This document shows, piece by piece, positions 1 to 6,336 of a stretch of 7,806 bases of DNA (positions within the stretch are counted from its first letter, which is position 1; each line of letters begins with the position of its first letter). A program made the position numbers and the translations under genes. The notes under the pieces are model-generated. The model saw nothing but the letters and a program-made list of their open reading frames with translations, did no database searches and was not told the DNA's origin. Source of the stretch: Saprospiraceae bacterium (lineage in GTDB: Bacteria; Bacteroidota; Bacteroidia; Chitinophagales; Saprospiraceae); the NCBI GenBank assembly GCA_020852155.1, contig JADZBJ010000076.1, forward strand, positions 1-7,806. Reading direction: 5' to 3'.

Positions 1-1211
1 GAACTAAGGTCAGTACCACTCACCACCACGCCGAGGCTATCGCAGGTGATTTCGGGCAATTTCATATCTGCTCCTATGTAGCGATTGGCCAGGCGAATCT
101 GTTTAATGAGGGTATCAGCGCAAGGATCGCCCGGCTCGGCTATCAACGCTATCTGATAAATGCCCGTATCCGGAAAAGTATGCAGCGGTGAATATTCCGT
201 ACTCTGCGGCCCGTTAACGTCCGGCCAGTTGAAATACCACTGATAATTGGCTGTATTATCGCCTGCATTGTTAAACAAAACAGACAAAGTATCGCACACT
301 ACTTCTGGTGTAAAGAATGCTGCTACCGGCTGGCCACAATCGGCTACATTGTATTGAAAATCGCGCCTTGTGGTCGAAATCAGTTGCCCTGCGCGGTATT
401 CATCAACGCAGACGCCTACAACAAAATTGCCCAAAATACTCGGTATGCCAGTTAGCAGGCCGGTAATAGAGTCAATTTTGAGCGGCACGACGCCACCCAT
501 GAGGTTTTGCAGGCTATAAGGCGGGTTGTTCCAAACCAATTCAGAGTAAGGGCCGGGTAGGGGAGGGTTGGGGCGGGATCTGGTCGAATCAGGTCCGTTT
601 AAGGGCGTACACAAACGATAGCGCAACACATCTCCGTCGGCATCAAAGGCAGAATGGTCAAAATTGATCGGAATATTGGCGCAAATGGCCACATCTGGCC
701 AACTTTTAAAACGCGCTCCGGTATTACAAGTCAGCAATGACTGATCACTGATGTTGGCCGTGTAGGAAATACCCGTATTAAGCGGATCCGGTAAATTTTT
801 GATCAGATTATTGCGGCAACAACGTTGATAAACCAGCGTATAACCGCCCGTTTTAAAAGGTAAATTAACGACCTGCGTGTATGTCGTGCGATGCACACAA
901 ACATTGGGCGGTATTTGCAAACAGGGATCGCTCAGCACTATCGGCAACGTATCATTTCCATTGGTCGCGCTGCTCCAGGGTAACGACAGTTTTTTGACCA
1001 GATTCCATTGTGCATCGTACACGCCGATGATAGCCGGATTATCAAACCAGGGATCTCCTGTGTAGCAGTCTCTGTAAATATGCAGTTTGACTTCGTAATT
1101 GGAGTTTCCCAGACACCGATAAGTGATTTCGCCGCCAACGATGTGCGTTGCAGCCAATTTATGGGTAAACACCCCGACAAAGAAGAAAAATACCCAGAAT
1201 AGACCCTTCAT
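1..1211 (-). CDS. Secreted PKD-domain protein, probable T9SS cargo (N-terminal part, runs off left edge)
   Basis: The reading frame is open from an ATG at 1211 to the left edge, giving 403 complete codons with no stop. Residues 1-21 look like a signal peptide: MKG, then a very hydrophobic FWVFFFFVGVF stretch, then KLAA with cleavage probably before THIVGGEITY. Residues 22-290 form a conserved Cys-containing domain (YRDCYTG near 46-52, YQRCCRNN near 128-135, FDADGD near 189-194, CVDEYRAG near 268-275, TTRRDFQYNV near 280-289). I recognise this domain from large secreted Bacteroidota proteins but know no function for it. From about 293 a PKD-like beta-sandwich begins (PVAAFF, YQWYFN, HTFPDTGIYQIAL). 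Family members usually continue with more PKD repeats and a gliding-motility/type IX sorting domain at the C-terminus. That part lies outside the window, so T9SS export is inferred. It sits 54 bases downstream of arginine decarboxylase on the same strand, has no promoter box of its own that I can see, and may be co-transcribed. Confidence 0.85.
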   Translation of the reverse strand, partial: MKGLFWVFFFFVGVFTHKLAATHIVGGEITYRCLGNSNYEVKLHIYRDCYTGDPWFDNPAIIGVYDAQWNLVKKLSLPWSSATNGNDTLPIVLSDPCLQIPPNVCVHRTTYTQVVNLPFKTGGYTLVYQRCCRNNLIKNLPDPLNTGISYTANISDQSLLTCNTGARFKSWPDVAICANIPINFDHSAFDADGDVLRYRLCTPLNGPDSTRSRPNPPLPGPYSELVWNNPPYSLQNLMGGVVPLKIDSITGLLTGIPSILGNFVVGVCVDEYRAGQLISTTRRDFQYNVADCGQPVAAFFTPEVVCDTLSVLFNNAGDNTANYQWYFNWPDVNGPQSTEYSPLHTFPDTGIYQIALIAEPGDPCADTLIKQIRLANRYIGADMKLPEITCDSLGVVVSGTDLS

Positions 1212-1265
1212 GTTTTCGTCTGTACCGGCGGGATGGATGCGCCGGATTATACTTGTGAAACGGCT

Positions 1266-2666
1266 TCAGTAGCCCAGTATTTTGAGCATGGAATCTGAAT
1301 CCTGCTCCTGAAAAATTTCCCAGTCCACAAATTCGCCGTAATAATTTCGGTCAATCAGGATGTGGCGCGGCGCCGGGAGGAGGCAGTGCTTTAATCCTCC
1401 ATATCCGCTGAGCGACTCCTGATATGCGCCCGTATGGAAAAAACCCAGGTAAAGCGGGTCTTCTTTTTCTTCATCGTAGGAAGGCAAGTACACCTGATTG
1501 ATGTGCGCTTCGGAATTGTAATAATCCGCATTATCGCAACTGATACCGCCGATATTCACGCGTTGGTACTCTTTGTTCCAGTGATTGATAGGCAGCAGAA
1601 TAAAGCGCTCTTTAATGCCCCACGCATCGGGTAGGGTATTGATGAGCGAATTGTCCAGCATGTACCATTCTTCCGCGTCATTCTGTTGTTTTTTGCCAAT
1701 AACGGAAAAAATCGTTGCGCCGCTTTCGCCGACGGTGTATTTACCGAATTCAGAGTAAATATCCGGCTCAGGCACTCCCTCGCTGTCGCAATATTCCTTG
1801 ATCATGCGAATGATTTCGCTGACCATGTATGAGTAATCGTATTCAAAACCCAGCGAATTGCGAATTGGCATACCGCCGCCGATATTCAGGCAGGTTAGGG
1901 TAGGGCAGATCTTCCGAAGTTGGCAGTAGGTTTTGATGCCTTTTTTGAGTTCACTCCAGTAGTAAATCGTGTCTTTAATGCCCACATCTACGAAAAAATG
2001 GAGCATTTTGAGTTCAAATTTCGGATTTACCGCGATTTTTTCCTTGTAAAACGCCAAAACTTCACTTTGTCGAATGCCCAACCTTGAGGTGTAAAATTCA
2101 AAATTTGGCTCCTCCTCGGTGGCCATACGGATGCCGATATTGCATTTTTCGGCTTTTACCAGTTCGTCGTAATGGGCCAGTTCCGTGGCGTTATCACAAA
2201 CCGGAATGACATTGACAAAGCCTTCGTTGATCAGTCGGGCAATGCGTTCGGCGTAAGCGCGAGGCTTGAATCCGTTGTTGACGATGGTCGTGCCTTTGTT
2301 GATTTTTCCTTGCTTGTACAGCCGCCAGATCAACTCAATATCAAAAGCGGAAGACGTTTCGAGTTGTGTGCCATTTTCCAGCACTTCATTCAGAATAAAG
2401 GCAAAATGCGAACTTTTCGTACAGTAGCAATAGGTGTATTTGCCGTTGTAGTTATGCCGTTGTATAGCATCACGGAACAATTTTCGGGCCGTCTGGATTT
2501 TTTCTCCAATTTTGGGCAAATAGGTCAATTTCAGTGGTGTTCCGTATTTCCTGATGAGTTCATACAGGTCAATTTCATTGAACAACAACTTGTGATCTTT
2601 CAGGCTGAATCCGTCCTGGGGAAAATCAAAGGTCTGTGCGACCAGATCGTAATAAGTATTCTTCAT
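1266..2666 (-). CDS. speA: Arginine decarboxylase, PLP-dependent, Bacteroidota short form
   Basis: This 466-residue protein is predicted to decarboxylate L-arginine to agmatine, the first step of a polyamine route, in the cytoplasm. It has the alanine-racemase-like barrel plus C-terminal beta domain of fold-type III PLP decarboxylases. Visible landmarks are the PLP lysine in YCYCTKSSH (K84), the histidine in LKMLHFF (H223), the phosphate-binding NIGGG loop (263-265), SEFGKYTVGESG (EFGKY, 306-310) in place of the EPGRY of ornithine decarboxylases, the catalytic-type cysteine in GGISCD (C377), and GAYQES (Y415). Overall it closely resembles the ~460-residue arginine decarboxylases of Flavobacteriia. 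Substrate is inferred from this family resemblance; ornithine or diaminopimelate cannot be excluded by eye. The frame stays open to a TTG at 2714, but I chose the ATG at 2666 because MKNTYYDLV matches the family N-terminus and the TTG falls inside a probable promoter -7 box. Polyamine partner genes such as agmatinase are not in the window. Confidence 0.92.
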   Translation of the reverse strand: MKNTYYDLVAQTFDFPQDGFSLKDHKLLFNEIDLYELIRKYGTPLKLTYLPKIGEKIQTARKLFRDAIQRHNYNGKYTYCYCTKSSHFAFILNEVLENGTQLETSSAFDIELIWRLYKQGKINKGTTIVNNGFKPRAYAERIARLINEGFVNVIPVCDNATELAHYDELVKAEKCNIGIRMATEEEPNFEFYTSRLGIRQSEVLAFYKEKIAVNPKFELKMLHFFVDVGIKDTIYYWSELKKGIKTYCQLRKICPTLTCLNIGGGMPIRNSLGFEYDYSYMVSEIIRMIKEYCDSEGVPEPDIYSEFGKYTVGESGATIFSVIGKKQQNDAEEWYMLDNSLINTLPDAWGIKERFILLPINHWNKEYQRVNIGGISCDNADYYNSEAHINQVYLPSYDEEKEDPLYLGFFHTGAYQESLSGYGGLKHCLLPAPRHILIDRNYYGEFVDWEIFQEQDSDSMLKILGY

Positions 2667-2711
2667 TAAAAGACTGAACGATAGCGGTAGTTTCTGTGAC
2701 AAAAAATCGGA

Positions 2712-2719
2712 CAAATTTA
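2712..2719 (-). promoter_or_regulatory. Probable Bacteroidota -7 promoter box for arginine decarboxylase
   Basis: The minus strand reads TAAATTTG, an exact match to the Bacteroidota TAnnTTTG -7 element, 45 bases before the ATG at 2666. I see no convincing TTG -33 element at the usual distance upstream, so the call rests on the -7 match, the position and the AT-rich surroundings. Confidence 0.45.
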
Positions 2720-2758
2720 GATGGCATTTCCATAGCGTTTCATTTTTTTTGTATTTAA

Positions 2759-2774
2759 CATAATATAAATTATG
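2759..2774. promoter_or_regulatory. Small perfect palindrome upstream of arginine decarboxylase
   Basis: CATAAT, 4 bases, then ATTATG: a perfect 6-bp inverted repeat in AT-rich DNA, about 40 bp upstream of the probable -7 box. It is placed like an operator or activator site, but in DNA this AT-rich such a palindrome can arise by chance. Confidence 0.25.
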
Positions 2775-2798
2775 GAAAAAATATTTAACCGTTTAAAT

Positions 2799-2902
2799 GG
2801 TTATTTGTTGAATCGGTTATTTGTTGAGTTGGTTTTCACACAGTTTTTATCAAATAACCAAATAACCGATTCAACAACTCCACAAATAACCAACCACTCA
2901 AA
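2799..2902. repeat. Intergenic inverted/tandem repeat element, copy 1
   Basis: On the plus strand two 16-bp tandem units (2799-2814 GGTTATTTGTTGAATC; 2815-2830 GGTTATTTGTTGAGTT) are followed by a spacer and a right arm (2851-2902) made of inverted versions of the same units. Segment 2805-2823 is perfectly complementary to 2859-2877 (19 bp, 35-base loop). An alternative pairing joins 2815-2831 with 2875-2891, 16 of 17 bases. The right arm reaches two bases into the histidine kinase gene and contains its TGA stop (2898-2900). The element aligns without gaps to 6233-6336 at 91 of 104 positions, and the right arms at 50 of 52. On the plus strand, a near-palindrome AACCGTTTAAATGGTT (2787-2802) overlaps its left edge. 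It may act as a transcript end or RNA-processing hairpin, but no clean T-run follows. Confidence 0.9.
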
Positions 2903-3947
2903 CCATCTTTAACTGTAAAACCGCCTTATAGGCATTAGGTTCATCCTCAATGATGAGGTTGTGATTTTCGGGATAAAGAATATCCAGCCTGTGCCGGACA
3001 TTGACCAGCCCGATACCGCCGCTGCGAGGATGTCCGCTGCGCGGCAAATGATTTTCCTTGCTGTTTTTGATGCTGAATTCGAGGTCTTCGCCATGCACGG
3101 CCAGGTGAATATGTACAAAACCGCCGCCTTGTACGTGATGGTTCAGGCCGTGCTTGAAACTGTTTTCCAAAAACGGCACAAACAACAGCGGTGCGACTAA
3201 TTGATCGCTCACATGCCCGTCAACGGTCAGCGTAATATCTGCCTCCTTGGGCTGGCGTAGCCGTTCCAGATCGAGGTAGTTGTTGATGTACTGAATTTCC
3301 TTGCTCAGCAGTACGCGCTTTTCATTGCATTCGTACAGCATATAACGCATGATTTCCGACAATTTTAGCACAATTTCAGGCGCTTTGTCGCTTTTTTTCA
3401 GCGTCAGGGCGTACAAATTATTCAGGGTATTAAACAGGAAGTGCGGGTTGATCTGGCTTTTCAGAAACCTCAATTCGGATTGCATGGTTTGCGTCAACAA
3501 TACCTGCTTTTCGGTTTGATACCGCCACCAGTCCATGATAACCCGTAACACCGTGGAAACCAGCGTGACAAATACATTACCGATGAACACGTTGGTCTGT
3601 TGTTCGACAAGCCGTTCGCGGTAAAGCGGCGCGTCGTCGAATTTGATGTACAACACCAAAACCTCAATCGGCGTCATGATGGCCGAGACCGCCAGTACCA
3701 ATCCGAGGTAAATAAGCGCCTGTCTGGCCAAATAATTCGGAATAAGGTACAGCAGATTGAAATAAACCAGCACCGCATAGAAGGCAAGCCCTATGAGTTC
3801 GTTGCTCAGGGTGAACCACCACCCTACCCCATCCAGTTTGGCGCCACGCAACATGACAGCAAACAAAACGATCCAGAACAGGCTGTGGTAAACCACCCTT
3901 TTGCTTAAAAACCTATAAATGGCATCGAGAAAATTCCTTGCTGTCAT
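2898..3947 (-). CDS. Membrane sensor histidine kinase, LytS/YehU type
   Basis: This 349-residue protein has four likely membrane segments (about 21-33, 47-69, 78-101, 119-136). A short coiled linker follows, then a His_kinase-type dimerisation segment FLKSQINPHFLFNTLNNL with the phospho-acceptor H169. The ATPase domain shows the N-box FLENSFKHG (N262) and the G-box SGGIGLVNVRHRL (309-321). It is typical of the Bacteroidota kinases that normally phosphorylate a LytTR-type response regulator, usually encoded directly next to them. No such regulator is present here: downstream comes the repeat and arginine decarboxylase, upstream a divergent sulfatase-fold gene. The signal is unknown, and no extracellular sensor domain is visible, so sensing is probably by the membrane domain. 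The ATG at 3947 is preceded by an A-rich leader, with no TAnnTTTG box on this strand in the intergenic region. The TGA stop is supplied by the repeat element. Confidence 0.93.
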   Translation of the reverse strand: MTARNFLDAIYRFLSKRVVYHSLFWIVLFAVMLRGAKLDGVGWWFTLSNELIGLAFYAVLVYFNLLYLIPNYLARQALIYLGLVLAVSAIMTPIEVLVLYIKFDDAPLYRERLVEQQTNVFIGNVFVTLVSTVLRVIMDWWRYQTEKQVLLTQTMQSELRFLKSQINPHFLFNTLNNLYALTLKKSDKAPEIVLKLSEIMRYMLYECNEKRVLLSKEIQYINNYLDLERLRQPKEADITLTVDGHVSDQLVAPLLFVPFLENSFKHGLNHHVQGGGFVHIHLAVHGEDLEFSIKNSKENHLPRSGHPRSGGIGLVNVRHRLDILYPENHNLIIEDEPNAYKAVLQLKMV

Positions 3948-3999
3948 ACTTTTTTCGGTTCTTTGGTAAATTTGGGGGCTTTTTATACCAGGATTTAAG

Positions 4000-4100
4000 A
4001 TTGATTTTCCTGATTTTCAGTGATTTACAGAGCGGATTATATCTAAATTAAAGATTTTTCAGGTTTTTAGCATTGATTTCCCTGATTTTCAAGGGATTTT
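4000..4100. repeat. Pair of imperfect GATTTTC-type direct repeats
   Basis: ATTGATTTTCCTGATTTTCA at 4000-4019 recurs at 4072-4091 with one difference (19 of 20). Each copy is followed by a further GATTT-containing tail, and the copies start 72 bp apart. Related fragments (GGATTTAAG at 3991, GATTTTTCAGG at 4053) surround them. Low-complexity GGATTTTCAGGATT-like repeats of this type occur between genes in many Bacteroidota, as I recall; function is unknown. Confidence 0.6.
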
Positions 4101-4216
4101 ATGCAGTGCATTATAGCATTAACAAAGAACCGGGTCTGATATAAAACGGTGCGTTTTTTTAGATAAAATCCACGACCTTAAGGACGAAGATGAGATGACA
4201 AGCCGTGAGGTTCGCT

Positions 4217-4224
4217 TACTTTTG
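4217..4224 (+). promoter_or_regulatory. Probable Bacteroidota -7 promoter box for the sulfatase-fold gene
   Basis: TACTTTTG, followed by CCCG, matches the TAnnTTTG -7 element exactly and lies 45 bases before the ATG at 4270, the same distance as in the arginine decarboxylase promoter. No clear TTG -33 element is visible. If correct, transcription starts downstream of the ATG at 4195, ruling out that start from this promoter. Confidence 0.5.
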
Positions 4225-4269
4225 CCCGATTTTTGGCATGCACCACACAGATGCGATTCAACAGGATTC

Positions 4270-6213
4270 ATGAGGCAAACTTTTAGAAGATTAATTCCCG
4301 CGCATTTGCGCTTTTTACTGGCAGTTCATGCCATTCTGCTGGTTATATATTCTGTATTCAGGTCCATTACGCTCGTTTACAATCGTCCCAGTTTTCTTTT
4401 TCAAGCCGATAGCAGTTTATCGCTACGCCAGGCCTTCCGGATTGGTCTTTTGTTTGATATTACAGTAGCGACCTACGCGCTTTTTCTGCCCTATTTATTG
4501 TTGTCTATTGCGTGGATTTGGCCGCCCAAAAACGAACGAATTTTCCGTTTCGTACGCTTGTATTGCACCGCAGCCATCATTATTTCATTGATTATTTGCG
4601 CTGCCGATATACCCTATTTCAATTTCTTCAATTCCCGACTAAATACGGCCGCCGTTGCTTTTAAAAACCTTGGACAATCCTTCCGGTATATCACACGAGA
4701 GCCAAAATATTACCCGTTTATCCTGATTAGCCTGGTGGTTATCTGGGGCGCCGGGAAAGTTGTCAAGCGCCTTTGGAACCGCCCCCCCTCCCCTGCCGAG
4801 TTCAGTGTTCGCGAAAAACTTACGGCAACCGGCCTGGCGTCATTGTTGGTGCTATACGGACTTTGGGGCGGCCCAAAACCCAAAAGGCCGGATATGAAAA
4901 GCGCCATTTTCAGCACAGACGGTTTCATGAATCAATTGACGCTCAATCCGGTACAAACCTGGTTTGATTCGTATTTTGATTTTAATATATATGCTTCAAG
5001 CCTCGATGAATCTTTCAGGTTGGTCAAAAAGACCTTGAATGTCAGCGACGATGGCCGCACTATATCCAGGGAGCATGATTATCAGGAAAGTGCAAAAAAA
5101 ATGAATGTCGTGCTCGTTTTGATGGAAAGTATGAGCGCCGACAAAATGGGCATATACGGAAACAGCGCCAATTTGACGCCCGGTCTGGATTCGTTGGCCA
5201 AACGCAGCATTTGGTTTGACCAATTCTTCTCGAACGGTATTCACACCAATGCCGGCATTTACAGCTCGCTGTATAGTCTGCCAATCATGATGATGCAGCA
5301 CCCGATGACCAATGGTAAATCTGAATACGTAAAATTCAACGGACTGCCCTCCACCCTGAAACAAAGCGGTTACCAAACGGCATTTTTCTGTACGCACCCC
5401 AAAACCTTCGACAACCTGGATATTTTTCTGATGCGCAATGGTTATGATCTCGTCAGCGACCAGTTTGATTATCCTGTTTCAGAAGTGACCAACTCCTGGG
5501 GCGTCAGCGATGAGTCTTTATTGAATCACGCTTACGAGCACCTCGATAGTGTGGCAAAAGCGCCCGGCGGGAAACCTTTTTTCTCAACCATTCTGACGAT
5601 TACGGCGCACCCGCCATTTACTATTCCAACCTGGACGAAATTCAAGCCTCGCAGCACTAACCCGGTGGATATTACTTATGAGTATGCGGACTGGTCGTTG
5701 TCGAATTTCATGAAGCGATGCGCCACCACATCCTGGTATAAAAACACCATTTTTGTGTTTGTTGGCGACCACGGCGTCAATTTGCAATCGCCGATTGATG
5801 TGCCATTGTCTTACAATCACGTTCCCTTGATCATTCACGCGCCGGGCGTTTTCAAACAGCCGCAGCAACGGCATGACCTGGGTAATCAGACTGATATTTT
5901 CCCGACCATCATGGGTTTGATTCGGCAGGATTACGTTCAGAGCACGCTTGGGCTGGATTTATTTCGGGAAAAAAGGCCCTATGCTTTCTTTTCGCAGGAC
6001 CATAAAATGGGCGTCATTGACGGTGATTTTCTATACGTCGCCCGAAAGTCAGGTTGTGAGTCTTTATACACTTACAAAACCGGAACCTACACCGACGTGA
6101 GTCAAAATTACGCAGCGCGGATGGATAGTATGCGCAATTTCGCCTGTGCGCACCTTCAAGTGGCACAATGGCTGATTGATGAGAAAAAGGCGCAATTGAA
6201 GGAGAATGAGTAA
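4270..6213 (+). CDS. LtaS-like membrane sulfatase / phosphoglycerol transferase family protein
   Basis: This 647-residue protein (from the ATG at 4270) has about five membrane segments in its first 200 residues and a large periplasmic alkaline-phosphatase/sulfatase-fold domain, the architecture of LtaS and OpgB-type enzymes. Metal and catalytic positions are visible: E286 in LMESMSADKMG, the probable nucleophile T326 in NGIHTNAGIYSSL, H447 in TAHPPF, and D500/H501 in VGDHG, followed by NHVPLIIHAPG. Such enzymes transfer phosphoglycerol or phosphoethanolamine from phospholipids to glycans or lipids. A Gram-negative Bacteroidota makes no known lipoteichoic acid, so the acceptor is unknown. The frame is open back to an ATG at 4195, which has an AAGGA 10 bases upstream. 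I prefer 4270 because the extra 25 residues (charged, with Cys, His and Pro) are unlike a family N-terminus, MRQTFRRLIPAHLRFLL leads straight into the first membrane helix, and a promoter box falls in the extension. It ends 3 bases before repeat copy 2. Confidence 0.88.
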   Translation: MRQTFRRLIPAHLRFLLAVHAILLVIYSVFRSITLVYNRPSFLFQADSSLSLRQAFRIGLLFDITVATYALFLPYLLLSIAWIWPPKNERIFRFVRLYCTAAIIISLIICAADIPYFNFFNSRLNTAAVAFKNLGQSFRYITREPKYYPFILISLVVIWGAGKVVKRLWNRPPSPAEFSVREKLTATGLASLLVLYGLWGGPKPKRPDMKSAIFSTDGFMNQLTLNPVQTWFDSYFDFNIYASSLDESFRLVKKTLNVSDDGRTISREHDYQESAKKMNVVLVLMESMSADKMGIYGNSANLTPGLDSLAKRSIWFDQFFSNGIHTNAGIYSSLYSLPIMMMQHPMTNGKSEYVKFNGLPSTLKQSGYQTAFFCTHPKTFDNLDIFLMRNGYDLVSDQFDYPVSEVTNSWGVSDESLLNHAYEHLDSVAKAPGGKPFFSTILTITAHPPFTIPTWTKFKPRSTNPVDITYEYADWSLSNFMKRCATTSWYKNTIFVFVGDHGVNLQSPIDVPLSYNHVPLIIHAPGVFKQPQQRHDLGNQTDIFPTIMGLIRQDYVQSTLGLDLFREKRPYAFFSQDHKMGVIDGDFLYVARKSGCESLYTYKTGTYTDVSQNYAARMDSMRNFACAHLQVAQWLIDEKKAQLKENE

Positions 6214-6216
6214 TCT

Positions 6217-6336
6217 GGTTATTTGTTGAATTGGTTATTTGTGTAACTGGTTATTTGTTGAGGTGATTTTCACTCCAATTTTAACAAATAACCAAATAAC
6301 CGATTCAACAATTCAACAAATAACCAACCACTCAAA
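6217..6336. repeat. Intergenic inverted/tandem repeat element, copy 2
   Basis: Three 16-bp tandem units on the plus strand (6217-6232 GGTTATTTGTTGAATT; 6233-6248 GGTTATTTGTGTAACT; 6249-6264 GGTTATTTGTTGAGGT) are followed by a spacer and an inverted right arm (6285-6336). Segment 6217-6233 is perfectly complementary to 6309-6325 (17 bp). Relative to copy 1 it carries one extra unit at its left end. The right arm contains the TGA stop of the ABC transporter (6332-6334) and extends two bases into its coding sequence. The element fills the convergent gap almost completely, beginning 3 bases after the sulfatase-fold gene's TAA. It could end both transcripts, though there is no classical stem plus T-run on either strand. 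Confidence 0.9.

Larger units (their letters stand above)
3948..4269. other. Divergent intergenic region between histidine kinase and sulfatase-fold gene
   Basis: This AT-rich stretch has no supportable gene. It holds degenerate GATTTTC-type repeats (4000-4100), a T-run near 4155-4160, and a probable -7 box for the rightward gene at 4217-4224. No matching leftward box was found for the histidine kinase. The 75 bases before 4270 are open in the sulfatase frame back to an ATG at 4195, but I regard them as leader DNA. Confidence 0.6.

Noticed and set aside
938..1202. Short open frames on both strands (938-1180 minus, 1008-1202 plus)
   Set aside because: They are out-of-frame shadows of the PKD-protein gene, which is open from 1211 to the left edge with a signal peptide and recognisable domains.
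1225..1245. CCGGCG / CGCCGG 6-bp inverted repeat between arginine decarboxylase and the PKD gene, considered as a terminator
   Set aside because: The stem is short and no T-run follows on the minus strand, so it cannot be called a terminator.
2172..2669. 165-residue plus-strand open frame within arginine decarboxylase
   Set aside because: It is antisense to a strongly conserved enzyme and shows no domain pattern.
2799..2902. Interpretation of the repeat as a CRISPR array
   Set aside because: The units are directly adjacent with no unique spacers and are mirrored in an inverted arm; there are no cas genes nearby.
3967..3974. TAAATTTG on the plus strand, considered as a promoter
   Set aside because: It matches the -7 consensus but has no -33 partner at a suitable distance, and is about 300 bases from the next plus-strand start, which has a better-placed box.
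4996..5397. 133-residue minus-strand open frame inside the sulfatase-fold gene
   Set aside because: It is opposite the catalytic domain that carries the conserved Glu and Thr motifs; no independent support.
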